Shown: piece by piece, positions 19,953 through 27,541 of the stretch | How the letters are laid out: each line of letters starts with the position of its first letter | Position numbering within the stretch: the first letter of the stretch is position 1 | Assembly (NCBI GenBank): GCA_016215605.1 | Contig: JACRJB010000025.1 | Span: 124,001-188,000, forward strand | From: Rhodopseudomonas palustris | GTDB lineage: Bacteria; Pseudomonadota; Alphaproteobacteria; Rhizobiales; Xanthobacteraceae | Direction: 5' to 3' | DNA length: 64,000 nucleotides | The notes under the pieces: generated by a model | Told to the model about the DNA's origin: nothing | Databases searched by the model: none | The model's input: only the letters and a program-made list of their open reading frames with translations | Translations under genes and position numbers: made by a program

Positions 19953-20701
19953 GCACGATGACGGCCGAGCGCCCCACCCCGGCGCAGGCAGCGGACACGC
20001 CGTTCTTCATGTGCCGCAACCTCAACGCCTATTACGGCGACAGCTACATCGTGCAGAACGTCTCGTTCACGCTCAACAAGGGCGAGATCCTGGCGCTGCT
20101 CGGCCGCAACGGCGCCGGCAAGACCTCGACGCTGCGCGCGATCGCGCGCGCCTCGTCGCCGGAGCTGCATTCCGGCGAGGTCGTGCTCGACGGCGTCAAG
20201 CTGCACGGCAAGCCGAACTATGTCGCGGCGCAGGCCGGCATCCAGCTGGTGCAGGAGGATCGTCGCATCATTCCCGGCATGACCGTGGAGCAGAACCTGC
20301 AGCTCGCGATCATCTCAGGCAGCGTCGGCTGGCCGTTCGAACGGATCTACGAGCTGTTTCCGCGGCTCGCCGAGCGGCGCAAGCAGGAAGGCGTGACGAT
20401 GTCCGGCGGCGAACAGCAGATGCTGGCGATCGCCCGCGCCCTCGCCCGCGACCTCAAGCTGCTGCTGCTCGACGAGCCCTATGAGGGCCTTGCCCCCGTG
20501 GTGCGCCACGACATCGCCAAGGCGCTGCGCGAAGTCCGCGCCGCCGGCATCACCACCATCATCGTCGAGCAGAACGCGGTCGCGGCGCTGGAATTGTCGG
20601 ATCGCGCCGTGATCCTCGACACCGGCGAGGTGGTGTTCGACGGCTCGGCCAAGGACGTGCTCGACAGCGAAGATCTGCGGCTGAGATATCTCGCGATCTG
20701 A
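19949..20701 (+). CDS. livF: Branched-chain amino-acid-type ABC transporter ATPase LivF
   Basis: 250 aa. After a short hydrophilic leader it has LNAYYGDSYIVQNVSF, Walker A GRNGAGKTST, signature MSGGEQQMLAIARAL, Walker B LLLLDEPYEGLAP, and IIVEQNAVAALELSDR, which are LivF features. It overlaps livG as ATGA and closes the operon. The following 241 bp before exoR contain no gene and no clear terminator with a T-run. Confidence 0.95.
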   Translation: MSTMTAERPTPAQAADTPFFMCRNLNAYYGDSYIVQNVSFTLNKGEILALLGRNGAGKTSTLRAIARASSPELHSGEVVLDGVKLHGKPNYVAAQAGIQLVQEDRRIIPGMTVEQNLQLAIISGSVGWPFERIYELFPRLAERRKQEGVTMSGGEQQMLAIARALARDLKLLLLDEPYEGLAPVVRHDIAKALREVRAAGITTIIVEQNAVAALELSDRAVILDTGEVVFDGSAKDVLDSEDLRLRYLAI

Positions 20702-20942
20702 GCCGGGGCGGAAGCTCTGGAAAGCGCCTGTTGTGGAGCGGTGCCCCCCGCTCCCGATTGGGTTGCGATCGGCTCAGGACGCTGCGGCGTGATCCTACGC
20801 GGCTCGGACCGGGCCGGGTTGCCCTCATCTCACGTTGAACCGCTTGCCGGCGGCGCGCAGAGATCTGGCGGCGTGGATTTATGAAAGTGAGGGCGCAGTG
20901 CGCCTCAGCATGGTCACGCGCCGGCGCTGAGCCAACTCGGCA

Positions 20943-21764
20943 TCAGTCGCGCCGGCCCTGGACCCAGTGCTCCAGCATCTGCAGCGCCATGGCGCGGTCG
21001 TCGTCCGAGGCCTTGGCGAACGCCCGATTGTAGCTGTCCTTGATCCAGGTCTCGTCCGGCGCGGCGCTGTCGCGCGCCAGCGTCAGCCACATCAGGCCGC
21101 GGGCGGCCTGCTTGGGCAGCTTCTCGCCGTTGAACAGCAACTGGCCGAGCATCGCCTGGGCCTGGTGCTGCCCCTTCTGCGCCGCGAGGCCGAGCCAGCG
21201 GGCGCCATAGCGGAAGTCGCGCGGCATGCCGATGCCGTCGATGTAAAGCCGCGCCAGATCGTACTGCGCGTCGGCATTGCCGAAATACGACGCCGCGTAG
21301 GAGAACATCTCCCGCGCCCGCTCCGGGTCGCGCTTGATCTTCGAATTCGGAATGCCGTCGAGATAATAGCGGCCGAGCGCGACGAACGCGTTGGCGACCA
21401 CCGCGGCCTGCGGCGCGGACGGGCTGTCCTCGGCATGGGCGTTGGCGATCTTGCTGAAATAGTCGAACGCGCGCAGATCGTCCTGGGCGACGCCGTTGCC
21501 GTCGGCATACATCCGGCCGAGCCGCCATTGCGCGATCGGGTGACCGCCTTCGGCGGCATATTGCAGTGCGGTCAGCGACGTCGTCGTCGCCTCCCCCTGG
21601 ATAGCCTTCTTCAGCACCGGAGCGGTGCCGGGCTGCGACGAAGCCACCGGGATCGCGGTGTTCTCCGGGTTGACCGGAGTGCCCTCGAATGCAGACGCGG
21701 GCGCCAGGGCCGCCGCGGCGCCCATCACCAACGCAACAACAATTGTACGCTCAAACATCCGCAT
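20943..21764 (-). CDS. exoR: ExoR-like periplasmic Sel1-repeat regulator
   Basis: 273 aa with an N-terminal signal peptide ending near APASA-FEG, so probably periplasmic. From about residue 65 it has Sel1/TPR-like repeats: ALQYAAEGGHPIAQWRLGRM, VANAFVALGRYYLDGI, AQYDLARLYIDGIGM, QAQAMLGQLLF. The segments LRAFDYFSKIANAHAED and QAARGLMWLTLARD match what I remember of rhizobial ExoR, which restrains the ExoS/ChvI two-component system and represses exopolysaccharide synthesis while promoting motility. It reads convergently towards livF. No exoS/chvI genes are in the window, so the regulatory role is by homology only. Confidence 0.8.
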   Translation of the reverse strand: MRMFERTIVVALVMGAAAALAPASAFEGTPVNPENTAIPVASSQPGTAPVLKKAIQGEATTTSLTALQYAAEGGHPIAQWRLGRMYADGNGVAQDDLRAFDYFSKIANAHAEDSPSAPQAAVVANAFVALGRYYLDGIPNSKIKRDPERAREMFSYAASYFGNADAQYDLARLYIDGIGMPRDFRYGARWLGLAAQKGQHQAQAMLGQLLFNGEKLPKQAARGLMWLTLARDSAAPDETWIKDSYNRAFAKASDDDRAMALQMLEHWVQGRRD

Positions 21765-21909
21765 CGTACTGCATCTCGCGGGCCAGACCCGGCTCGACCA
21801 GCCGGGACTTCATCCAAACCGCCCCACACCGAGTGTTGGTCGTCCGGACCGCCGTCTTGGACGTGCGGCAGGCCGGCAGGGCGGAGGTCAACTTTCTGTC
21901 AAACGCAGC

Positions 21910-21931
21910 CTCGGCCGAAAAAAAGGCCGAG
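21910..21931. terminator. Hairpin with A-rich loop (possible terminator or RNA element)
   Basis: CTCGGCC-GAAAAAAA-GGCCGAG forms a 7-bp perfect stem with an 8-nt loop. There is no T-run after either arm, so intrinsic termination is doubtful. It lies about 145 bp upstream of the exoR start. Confidence 0.35.
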
Positions 21932-22190
21932 CCGACTTGAATGCGGGTACCGTGAGTAAGCACGTTGGTGTTCGGCAGTTGCAAGCCGACAAATTCCTTC
22001 ACGTCTTTGGCGACATGACGGCCGACCGGCTTCAAACCCGCGGCACATGGTGACTTTTTGAAGATTTCAGCACGACCGGAAACAAACGCGGGAGCAAATC
22101 GACCGTGCCCGCGCGCGCCGGCGGTCATCGCCTGGCGGCTGGGAAGCGTCGAACTGGTCTGCCTTCTGGCGTCCATTGCGTACCCGTTTC

Positions 22191-22211
22191 CCCGGCCATG
22201 CTTTGGCCGGG
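22191..22211. other. Stem-loop in the exoR-lpdA interval
   Basis: CCCGGCCA-TGCTT-TGGCCGGG gives an 8-bp perfect stem with a 5-nt loop. No T-run follows it. Function unknown; it could be an RNA structure or a degenerate REP palindrome. Confidence 0.35.
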
Positions 22212-22419
22212 AGCCCCGCCCATGCAGGGAATGTCCCGACGACCCCGACCCGTTTTGTGATCGGTTTGTCGTGGGATCATGATCTCATTGACCGGTGTGG
22301 CTAAAAAGCGGCGCGCGCAAGAGCCACCGCAAAAGACGGTTAAATGATCCGGAACTGTTGCGTCATGGCAACAAACGTTGCCGTACGGACACCCTTTGGT
22401 ACGCGGGCCGCCCAATCCG

Positions 22420-23841
22420 TCAGGCGTTGAGCACCCGCCCATAGGCGTCCAGCACTGCTTCCTTCATCATTTCCGACAGCGTCGGATGCGGGAAGACGGT
22501 GTGCATCAGCTCTTCCTCGGTGGTCTCGAGGTTCATCGCCACCACGTAGCCCTGGATCAGCTCGGTGACTTCGGCACCGATCATATGGGCGCCGAGCAGC
22601 TGGCCGGTGGTCTTGTCGAAGATCACCTTGACCAGGCCCTGGTCCTCGCCGAGCGCGATCGCCTTGCCGTTGGCGGTGAACGGGAAGCGGCCGACGCGGA
22701 TGTCCCGCCCCTGCTCCTTGGCCTTGGCCTCTGTGAGGCCCACCGAGGCGATCTGCGGGTTGCAGTAGGTGCAGCCCGGAATCAGGCTCTTGTCGAGCGG
22801 ATGCGGATGCAGCCCCTTGATCGCCTCGACACAGATCACGCCTTCATGCTCGGCCTTGTGCGCCAGCATCGGCGGGCCGGCGACGTCGCCGATCGCGTAG
22901 ATGCCCGGCACGCTGGTCTTGCCGAGGCCGTCGGTGACGATGGTGCCGCGGTCGAGCTTCACGCCGAGCTTCTCCAGCCCGAGGTTCTCGACATTGCCGA
23001 CCACGCCGACCGCCGAGATCACCCGCTCGAACTCCTCGGTGACCGGCTTGCCGTCGCCCGAGTCGATCGTGGCGACGACGCTGTCGGCCTTCTTGTCGAG
23101 CTTGGTGACCTTGGTGCCGGACAGAATCCGGATGCCCTGCTTCTCGAACCGCTTGCGCGCGAGGCCGGCGATCTCGGCGTCCTCCACCGGCAGGATCTGC
23201 GGCAGCACTTCGACCACCGTCACCTTCGAGCCCATGGTGTGGAAGAACGACGCGAACTCGATGCCGATCGCGCCGGAGCCGACCACCAGCAGCGACTTCG
23301 GCATGGTCTCGGGGACCATCGCCTCGAAATAGGTCCAGATCAGTTTCTTGTCGGGCTCGATCCCCGGCAGCACGCGCGGCCGCGCGCCGGTGGCGATGAT
23401 GATGTGCTTGGCCTGATAGCTGCCCGGCCCCAGCGCCCCCTTCGGCGCGTCGGTCTTGGAGGCCGCGACCGTGAGTTTGCCCGGCGCATCGATCGTCGCC
23501 GCGCCCCAGATGATCGAGATCTTGTTCTTCTTCATCAGGAAGCCGACGCCGTCATTGAGACGCTTCGACACCCCGCGCGAGCGCTGCACGATCGCCTTCG
23601 GATCGAACGAGACGTTGTCCGCCGACAGCCCGTAATCCTTGGCGTGCTGCATGTAGTGATAGATTTCCGCCGAGCGCAGCAGCGCCTTGGTCGGGATGCA
23701 GCCCCAGTTCAGGCAGATGCCGCCGAGATACGACTTCTCGACGATCGCGGTCTTGAACCCGAGCTGCGCCGCCCGGATCGCCGCGACATAGCCGCCGGGA
23801 CCGGAGCCGATGATGATGACGTCGAAGGAGGTGTCGGTCAT
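22420..23841 (-). CDS. lpdA: Dihydrolipoyl dehydrogenase (E3)
   Basis: 473 aa. E3 reoxidises dihydrolipoyl groups of 2-oxoacid dehydrogenase complexes using FAD and NAD. The FAD-binding GSGPGGYVAAIRAAQLG lies at the N-terminus, the redox-active disulfide motif GGICLNWGCIPTKALL at about 40-55, the NAD site GSGAIGIEFASFF mid-protein, and the dimer-interface HPTLSEMMKEAV with the catalytic His near the C-terminus. It is the last gene of the pdh operon and begins 2 bp after the stop of the DUF559 gene, immediately next to a REP element, so its translation signals lie in or against that element. Confidence 0.96.
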   Translation of the reverse strand: MTDTSFDVIIIGSGPGGYVAAIRAAQLGFKTAIVEKSYLGGICLNWGCIPTKALLRSAEIYHYMQHAKDYGLSADNVSFDPKAIVQRSRGVSKRLNDGVGFLMKKNKISIIWGAATIDAPGKLTVAASKTDAPKGALGPGSYQAKHIIIATGARPRVLPGIEPDKKLIWTYFEAMVPETMPKSLLVVGSGAIGIEFASFFHTMGSKVTVVEVLPQILPVEDAEIAGLARKRFEKQGIRILSGTKVTKLDKKADSVVATIDSGDGKPVTEEFERVISAVGVVGNVENLGLEKLGVKLDRGTIVTDGLGKTSVPGIYAIGDVAGPPMLAHKAEHEGVICVEAIKGLHPHPLDKSLIPGCTYCNPQIASVGLTEAKAKEQGRDIRVGRFPFTANGKAIALGEDQGLVKVIFDKTTGQLLGAHMIGAEVTELIQGYVVAMNLETTEEELMHTVFPHPTLSEMMKEAVLDAYGRVLNA

Positions 23842-23843
23842 GA

Positions 23844-24266
23844 TTACTCGCTCTTCTTCCCCTCTCCCCTTGTGGGAGAGGGTGGATGCGCGCCGTCAGG
23901 CGCGCAGACGGGTGAGGGGTTGGGCGCTGCGGCTTCTGCGATTGCCTCGATAACAGACTGCGAACGCGCCAGAATATCGTTGTTCCAGAACCGAAGAACG
24001 CGGAATCCCCGCTGGACCAAATCGCGGTCGCGCGCTTCATCGCGTTGATTGTCCGCGTGCTGAGAGCCATCGGCTTCGATGATCAAGTGCTGCTCACAAC
24101 ACACGAAATCCGCGATCCAGGGGCCGAGAGGCACTTGGCGACGAAACTTGAGATGCGCCAGTCGCCTTGATCTCAGCAGCCGCCACAGCGCACGTTCTGC
24201 CTCGGTGGCATTGGTGCGGAGCTGTTTAGCGAACTGTCGCTGCTGATGCGGTACACGCTGGATCAT
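23844..24266 (-). CDS. DUF559 / VSR-endonuclease-like protein
   Basis: 140 aa. The core (about residues 8-110) matches DUF559: FAKQLRTNATEAERALWRLLR, then FRRQVPLGPWIADFVC with the Asp and LIIEADGSQH with Glu and Asp of a PD-(D/E)XK-like nuclease site, then RDRDLVQRGFRVLRFWNNDI. Relatives resemble Vsr mismatch endonucleases; activity is unproven. The last 25 or so residues (NPSPVCAPDGAHPPSPTRGE...) are encoded by the REP element at 23854-23919, so they are not a conserved domain. The gene interrupts pdhC-lpdA on the same strand and is bounded by inverted copies of one REP, suggesting it was inserted as a cassette. Confidence 0.85.
   Translation of the reverse strand: MIQRVPHQQRQFAKQLRTNATEAERALWRLLRSRRLAHLKFRRQVPLGPWIADFVCCEQHLIIEADGSQHADNQRDEARDRDLVQRGFRVLRFWNNDILARSQSVIEAIAEAAAPNPSPVCAPDGAHPPSPTRGEGKKSE
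23854..23919. repeat. REP-like element, family B, left copy flanking DUF559 gene
   Basis: About 66 bp starting TTCTTCCCCTCTCCCC and ending GGGTGAGGGG, with an internal stem CTCTCCC...GGGAGAG and a second small palindrome GCGCGCCGTCAGGCGCGC. It overlaps the 3' end of the DUF559 gene and abuts the lpdA start. An inverted copy is at 24268-24326. Confidence 0.8.
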
Positions 24267-24267
24267 G

Positions 24268-24326
24268 CCCCCTCACCCGCCCTCGCTACGCTCGGGCACC
24301 CTCTCCCACAAGGGGAGAGGGAAGAA
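24268..24326. repeat. REP-like element, family B, right copy flanking DUF559 gene
   Basis: About 59 bp, the reverse complement of the left copy at its two ends (CCCCTCACCC at one side, CTCTCCC-ACAAGG-GGAGAGGGAAGAA at the other) with a different central palindrome CCCTCGCTACGCTCGGG. It fills practically the whole 63-bp gap between the pdhC stop and the DUF559 start. Confidence 0.8.
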
Positions 24327-24329
24327 AGT

Positions 24330-25751
24330 TCACACCATCATCATCACGGGATTTTCGATCAGCGTCTTGAACGCGCCGATCAGTTCGGCGCCGAGCGCGC
24401 CGTCGACGGCGCGGTGATCACAGCTCAGCGTCACGCTCATCATCGTGGCGATCTCGATCTTGCCATCCTTGACGATCGGGCGCTGCTCGCCGGTGCCGAC
24501 TGCAAGGATCGTCGCATGCGGCGGATTGATCACCGCGGTGAAATCCTTGATGCCGAACATGCCGAGGTTCGACACCGCTGTGGTGCCGCCCTGATATTCT
24601 TCCGGCTTCAGCTTGCGGGCGCGGGCGCGCGCCGCAAAATCCTTCATCTGCGCCGAGATCGACGACAGCGAAGCCAGTTCGGCGTTGCGGATGATCGGCG
24701 TGATCAGCCCGCCCGGCATCGCCACCGCGACGCCGATGTCGGAATGCTTGTGCTTCAGCATGCCGGCTTCCGTCCACGACACGTTGGCGTCGGGAACGCG
24801 CTGCAGAGCGATCGCCATCGCCTTGATGACGAAATCGTTGACCGACAGCTTGTAGGCCGGCTTCTTGTCCTTGTCCTTCGGCGCCGCGGCGTTGATGTCT
24901 TCGCGGGCGGCCATCAGCCGATCGAGGTTGCAGTCGATCGTCAGGTAGAAATGCGGAATGGTCTGGGTCGACTGCGTCAGCCGCTGCGCGATCGTCCGGC
25001 GCATGCCGTCGTGCGGCACCACCTCATAGCTACCTTCGGGATACAGCGCGCGGATCTGCTGGTCCGACATCGACGGCGCGATCTGAGGAGCCGCGGCGGG
25101 CGCGGTCACCGTCGCGGGCGCCTTCAGCGCACCGCCGGCCTTGGCCTGCTCGACGTCGCGGGCAATGACGCGGCCGTGCGGCCCGGTGCCGTTGACGCGG
25201 GCCAAATCGATCCCCGCGTCCTTGGCGAGCCGCCGTGCCAACGGCGACGAGAACACCCGGGCGCCGTTGCTCGTGGCTGCGTCCTTCGAGACGGGCGCTT
25301 GCGCGCTCTCCTCAGGGCGAGGACCTGCATTTGTTGCTGGCTTCGTCGGAGCCGCTGTCTTGCCGCTCGCACTGCCCTCATCCTGAGGAGCCCGCGCAGC
25401 GGGCGTCTCGAAGGATGACGCCGCGGGCTTGTTCGCGTCGTCGGCTTTGGCCGCGTCCTGCTTCGGCGCGGGCTTGCCGGCCCCTGCCCCGGCCGCCGCC
25501 ACGTCCTCGCCGTCACCGGCGAGCACTGCGATCACGTCGTTCACGGCGACGTCCTGGGTGCCCTCAGGCACCAGGATCTTCGCCAGCGTGCCTTCGTCGG
25601 AGGCTTCGACTTCCATCGTCGCCTTGTCGGTCTCGATCTCGGCGATGACGTCGCCGCTCTTGACCTTATCGCCCTCCTTCTTCAGCCACTTCGCAAGGTT
25701 GCCCTTCTCCATGGTCGGGGACAGCGCGGGCATCAGAATGTTGATCGGCAT
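24330..25751 (-). CDS. pdhC: Dihydrolipoamide acetyltransferase, pyruvate dehydrogenase E2
   Basis: 473 aa. Residues 1-80 are one lipoyl domain with the lipoylated Lys in [11 protein letters not shown]; a long Ala/Pro linker follows; the peripheral subunit-binding domain is at about 165-205 ([28 protein letters not shown]); the C-terminal catalytic domain ends with the active-site region [16 protein letters not shown]. The linker is unusual: two inverted 43-bp palindromic elements (25280-25322 and 25376-25418) are translated within it. Upstream is the DUF5076 gene (12 bp), downstream the DUF559 cassette. Length is slightly above that of typical alphaproteobacterial PdhC, in keeping with the insertions. 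Confidence 0.96.
   Translation of the reverse strand: MPINILMPALSPTMEKGNLAKWLKKEGDKVKSGDVIAEIETDKATMEVEASDEGTLAKILVPEGTQDVAVNDVIAVLAGDGEDVAAAGAGAGKPAPKQDAAKADDANKPAASSFETPAARAPQDEGSASGKTAAPTKPATNAGPRPEESAQAPVSKDAATSNGARVFSSPLARRLAKDAGIDLARVNGTGPHGRVIARDVEQAKAGGALKAPATVTAPAAAPQIAPSMSDQQIRALYPEGSYEVVPHDGMRRTIAQRLTQSTQTIPHFYLTIDCNLDRLMAAREDINAAAPKDKDKKPAYKLSVNDFVIKAMAIALQRVPDANVSWTEAGMLKHKHSDIGVAVAMPGGLITPIIRNAELASLSSISAQMKDFAARARARKLKPEEYQGGTTAVSNLGMFGIKDFTAVINPPHATILAVGTGEQRPIVKDGKIEIATMMSVTLSCDHRAVDGALGAELIGAFKTLIENPVMMMV
25280..25322. repeat. REP-like palindrome, family D, inside pdhC (inverted copy 1)
   Basis: On the minus strand the core reads CCTCGCCCTGAGGAG, a short GC palindrome, then GTCTCGAAGGACG. 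It matches the reverse complement of the element at 25376-25418 over most positions. Translated in frame it gives [15 protein letters not shown] of the PdhC linker. Confidence 0.7.
25376..25418. repeat. REP-like palindrome, family D, inside pdhC (copy 2)
   Basis: Plus strand CCTCATCCTGAGGAG, then GCCCGC-GCA-GCGGGC, then GTCTCGAAGGATGA, with an outer stem CATCCT/AGGATG. This is a repeat type I remember as common between genes in Bradyrhizobium and relatives. Here it is read in frame as [15 protein letters not shown]. Confidence 0.8.
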
Positions 25752-25763
25752 GGCGTGAATACC

Positions 25764-26060
25764 TTACTGCGGCCGTTCGGTGGTGCTGCCCATGTCGGAG
25801 GGGCGCGCGATCTCGGCCTCGAACATCTCGACGATGCGCTCCAGCGCCTCGTCCTCGGTGTAGTTGCTCTCGCGCGCATAGGCGCGCGCGGCGTGGCGGG
25901 CGATGTCGACCAGCAGCAGCCCCCACATGTCGGGCTCCTCGAAGGCGCGCATGAACGCGATCGACAGCCCGCCGTCGAGCACGAACGCGCGCAACACTTC
26001 GGTGGCGTCCTCGCGACCTTCGACGTCGGGCGGCAGCGGCTGTTGCTTGGGGCCAGCCAT
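25764..26060 (-). CDS. DUF5076-type small protein in the pdh operon
   Basis: 98 aa from the ATG at 26060 (MAGPKQQPLPPD). The body has FVLDGGLSIAFMRAFEEPDMWGLLLVDIARHAARAY and a helical, acidic C-terminus. I recall this as a DUF5076 domain family protein found in alphaproteobacterial pyruvate dehydrogenase operons; no activity is known to me. It lies 4 bp after pdhB and 12 bp before pdhC, so it is certainly part of the operon. No signal peptide, membrane helix or metal motif is visible. A regulatory or assembly role in the complex is only a guess. Confidence 0.85.
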   Translation of the reverse strand: MAGPKQQPLPPDVEGREDATEVLRAFVLDGGLSIAFMRAFEEPDMWGLLLVDIARHAARAYARESNYTEDEALERIVEMFEAEIARPSDMGSTTERPQ

Positions 26061-26064
26061 GGCC

Positions 26065-27468
26065 TTACCGATAGCAGACGGCTTTGGCCGCCTCGACGAC
26101 TTCGGCGACGCTCGGCAGCGCCAGCTTCTCGAGATTGGCCGCATACGGCATCGGCACGTCCTTGCCCGACACGCGTTTGACCGGCGCATCCAGATAGTCG
26201 AACGCGTGCTCCATGATCCGCGCCGCGAGTTCGGCGCCGACGCCGTTCTGCTGCCAGCCCTCTTCGACTGCCACGGCACGGCCGGTCTTCTTCACCGAGG
26301 CGACGATCGTCTCGGTGTCGAGCGGCCGCAGCGTGCGCAGGTCGATCACTTCGGCGTCGATGCCGTCCTTCGCCAGTTCCTCGGCCGCCTTCAGCGCGTA
26401 GGTCATGCCGTGCGACCACGAGATCAGCGTGACGTCCTTGCCCTCGCGCGCGACGCGCGCCTTGCCGATCGGGACCACGTAGTCGTCGAGCTTCGGCACT
26501 TCGCCGGACTGCCCGTACATCATCTCGTGTTCGAGGAAGATCACCGGATTGGGATCGCGGATCGCGGCCTTGAGGAGGCCCTTGTAGTCGGCGGCGGTCG
26601 ACGGCGCGACCACCTTTAGGCCGGGGATCTGCGAGTACCAGGCCGAGTAGTCCTGGCTGTGCTGCGCGGCGACGCGTGAGGCCGCGCCGTTCGGGCCGCG
26701 GAACACGATCGAGCAGCCGAGCTGACCGCCGGACATGTACAGCGTCTTGGCGGCGGAGTTGATGATCTGGTCGATCGCCTGCATGGCGAAGTTGAAGGTC
26801 ATGAATTCGACGATCGGCTTCAGCCCGGTCATCGCGGCGCCGACGCCGACGCCGGCGAAGCCGTGCTCGGTGATCGGCGTGTCGATCACGCGGCTGGCGC
26901 CGAATTCCTGCAGCAGACCCTGCGTGACCTTGTAGGCGCCCTGATATTCGGCGACCTCTTCGCCCATCACGAACACGTCGGGATCGCGCCGCATCTCCTC
27001 GGCCATCGCGTCGCGCAGCGCTTCGCGGATCGTCACGGTCACCATCTCGGTGCCGGCGGGAATCTCCGGATCGGCAGCAACCGAAACGGCCGGCGCTTCC
27101 GGAGCATCCTTCGCAGGCGCCGGCTTGGCCTCGGCGGCTTCCGGCGCGGATGCCGGTGGCGCGGATTGCGCGCTCTTGTTCTGCGCAGCGGGTTCGGACG
27201 CCTTGTCGGCGTCGGAGGCGCTCTCGCCGTCGCCGAGGATGGTGGCGATCGGGGTATTGACCGCGACGTCGTTGGTGCCTTCGGGGATCAGGATCTTGCC
27301 GAGCGTGCCTTCATCGGCGGCTTCGACTTCCATCGTCGCCTTGTCGGTCTCGATCTCCGCGATCACGTCGCCGCTTTTGACCTTGTCGCCTTCCTTCTTC
27401 AGCCATTTCGAGAGGTTGCCCTTCTCCATGGTCGGCGACAGCGCGGGCATCAGGACTTGAGTTGGCAT
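26065..27468 (-). CDS. pdhB: Pyruvate dehydrogenase E1 beta subunit with N-terminal lipoyl domain
   Basis: 467 aa from the ATG at 27468 ([17 protein letters not shown]); an ATG 7 codons upstream is possible. Residues 1-80 form a lipoyl domain with the modified Lys in [11 protein letters not shown], then an Ala/Pro/Glu linker to about 135, then the transketolase-like E1-beta core ([57 protein letters not shown]). With PdhA it forms the thiamine-diphosphate-dependent decarboxylase. E1-beta with its own lipoyl domain is known from alphaproteobacteria. The lipoyl region is nearly identical to that of pdhC, suggesting duplication or gene conversion. Confidence 0.96.
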   Translation of the reverse strand: MPTQVLMPALSPTMEKGNLSKWLKKEGDKVKSGDVIAEIETDKATMEVEAADEGTLGKILIPEGTNDVAVNTPIATILGDGESASDADKASEPAAQNKSAQSAPPASAPEAAEAKPAPAKDAPEAPAVSVAADPEIPAGTEMVTVTIREALRDAMAEEMRRDPDVFVMGEEVAEYQGAYKVTQGLLQEFGASRVIDTPITEHGFAGVGVGAAMTGLKPIVEFMTFNFAMQAIDQIINSAAKTLYMSGGQLGCSIVFRGPNGAASRVAAQHSQDYSAWYSQIPGLKVVAPSTAADYKGLLKAAIRDPNPVIFLEHEMMYGQSGEVPKLDDYVVPIGKARVAREGKDVTLISWSHGMTYALKAAEELAKDGIDAEVIDLRTLRPLDTETIVASVKKTGRAVAVEEGWQQNGVGAELAARIMEHAFDYLDAPVKRVSGKDVPMPYAANLEKLALPSVAEVVEAAKAVCYR

Positions 27469-27541
27469 TTGGGCTCCGCAGTCATTCAATCATGCGCGTG
27501 ATTGCCGCGGGGCGGCAGCAGCGCAGTCGGCGCGATCGGTC

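Larger units (their letters stand above)
21765..22419. other. Long non-coding interval between exoR and lpdA
   Basis: 655 bp in which I see no convincing gene. It holds the exoR promoter side and several dyads: a 7-bp-arm hairpin with an A-rich loop (21910-21931), an 8-bp-arm hairpin (22191-22211), GTGGCT...AGCCAC (22297-22327), a 10-bp palindrome GATCATGATC (22274-22283) and GTTGC-N6-GCAAC near 22359-22374. A minus-strand frame of 141 codons at 21751-22176 overlaps the exoR start and looks spurious. The density of hairpins makes a small RNA or attenuator possible. Confidence 0.45.

Noticed and set aside
21751..22176. 141-codon minus-strand frame in the exoR-lpdA gap
   Set aside because: No ribosome site, overlaps the exoR start, and has no family resemblance.
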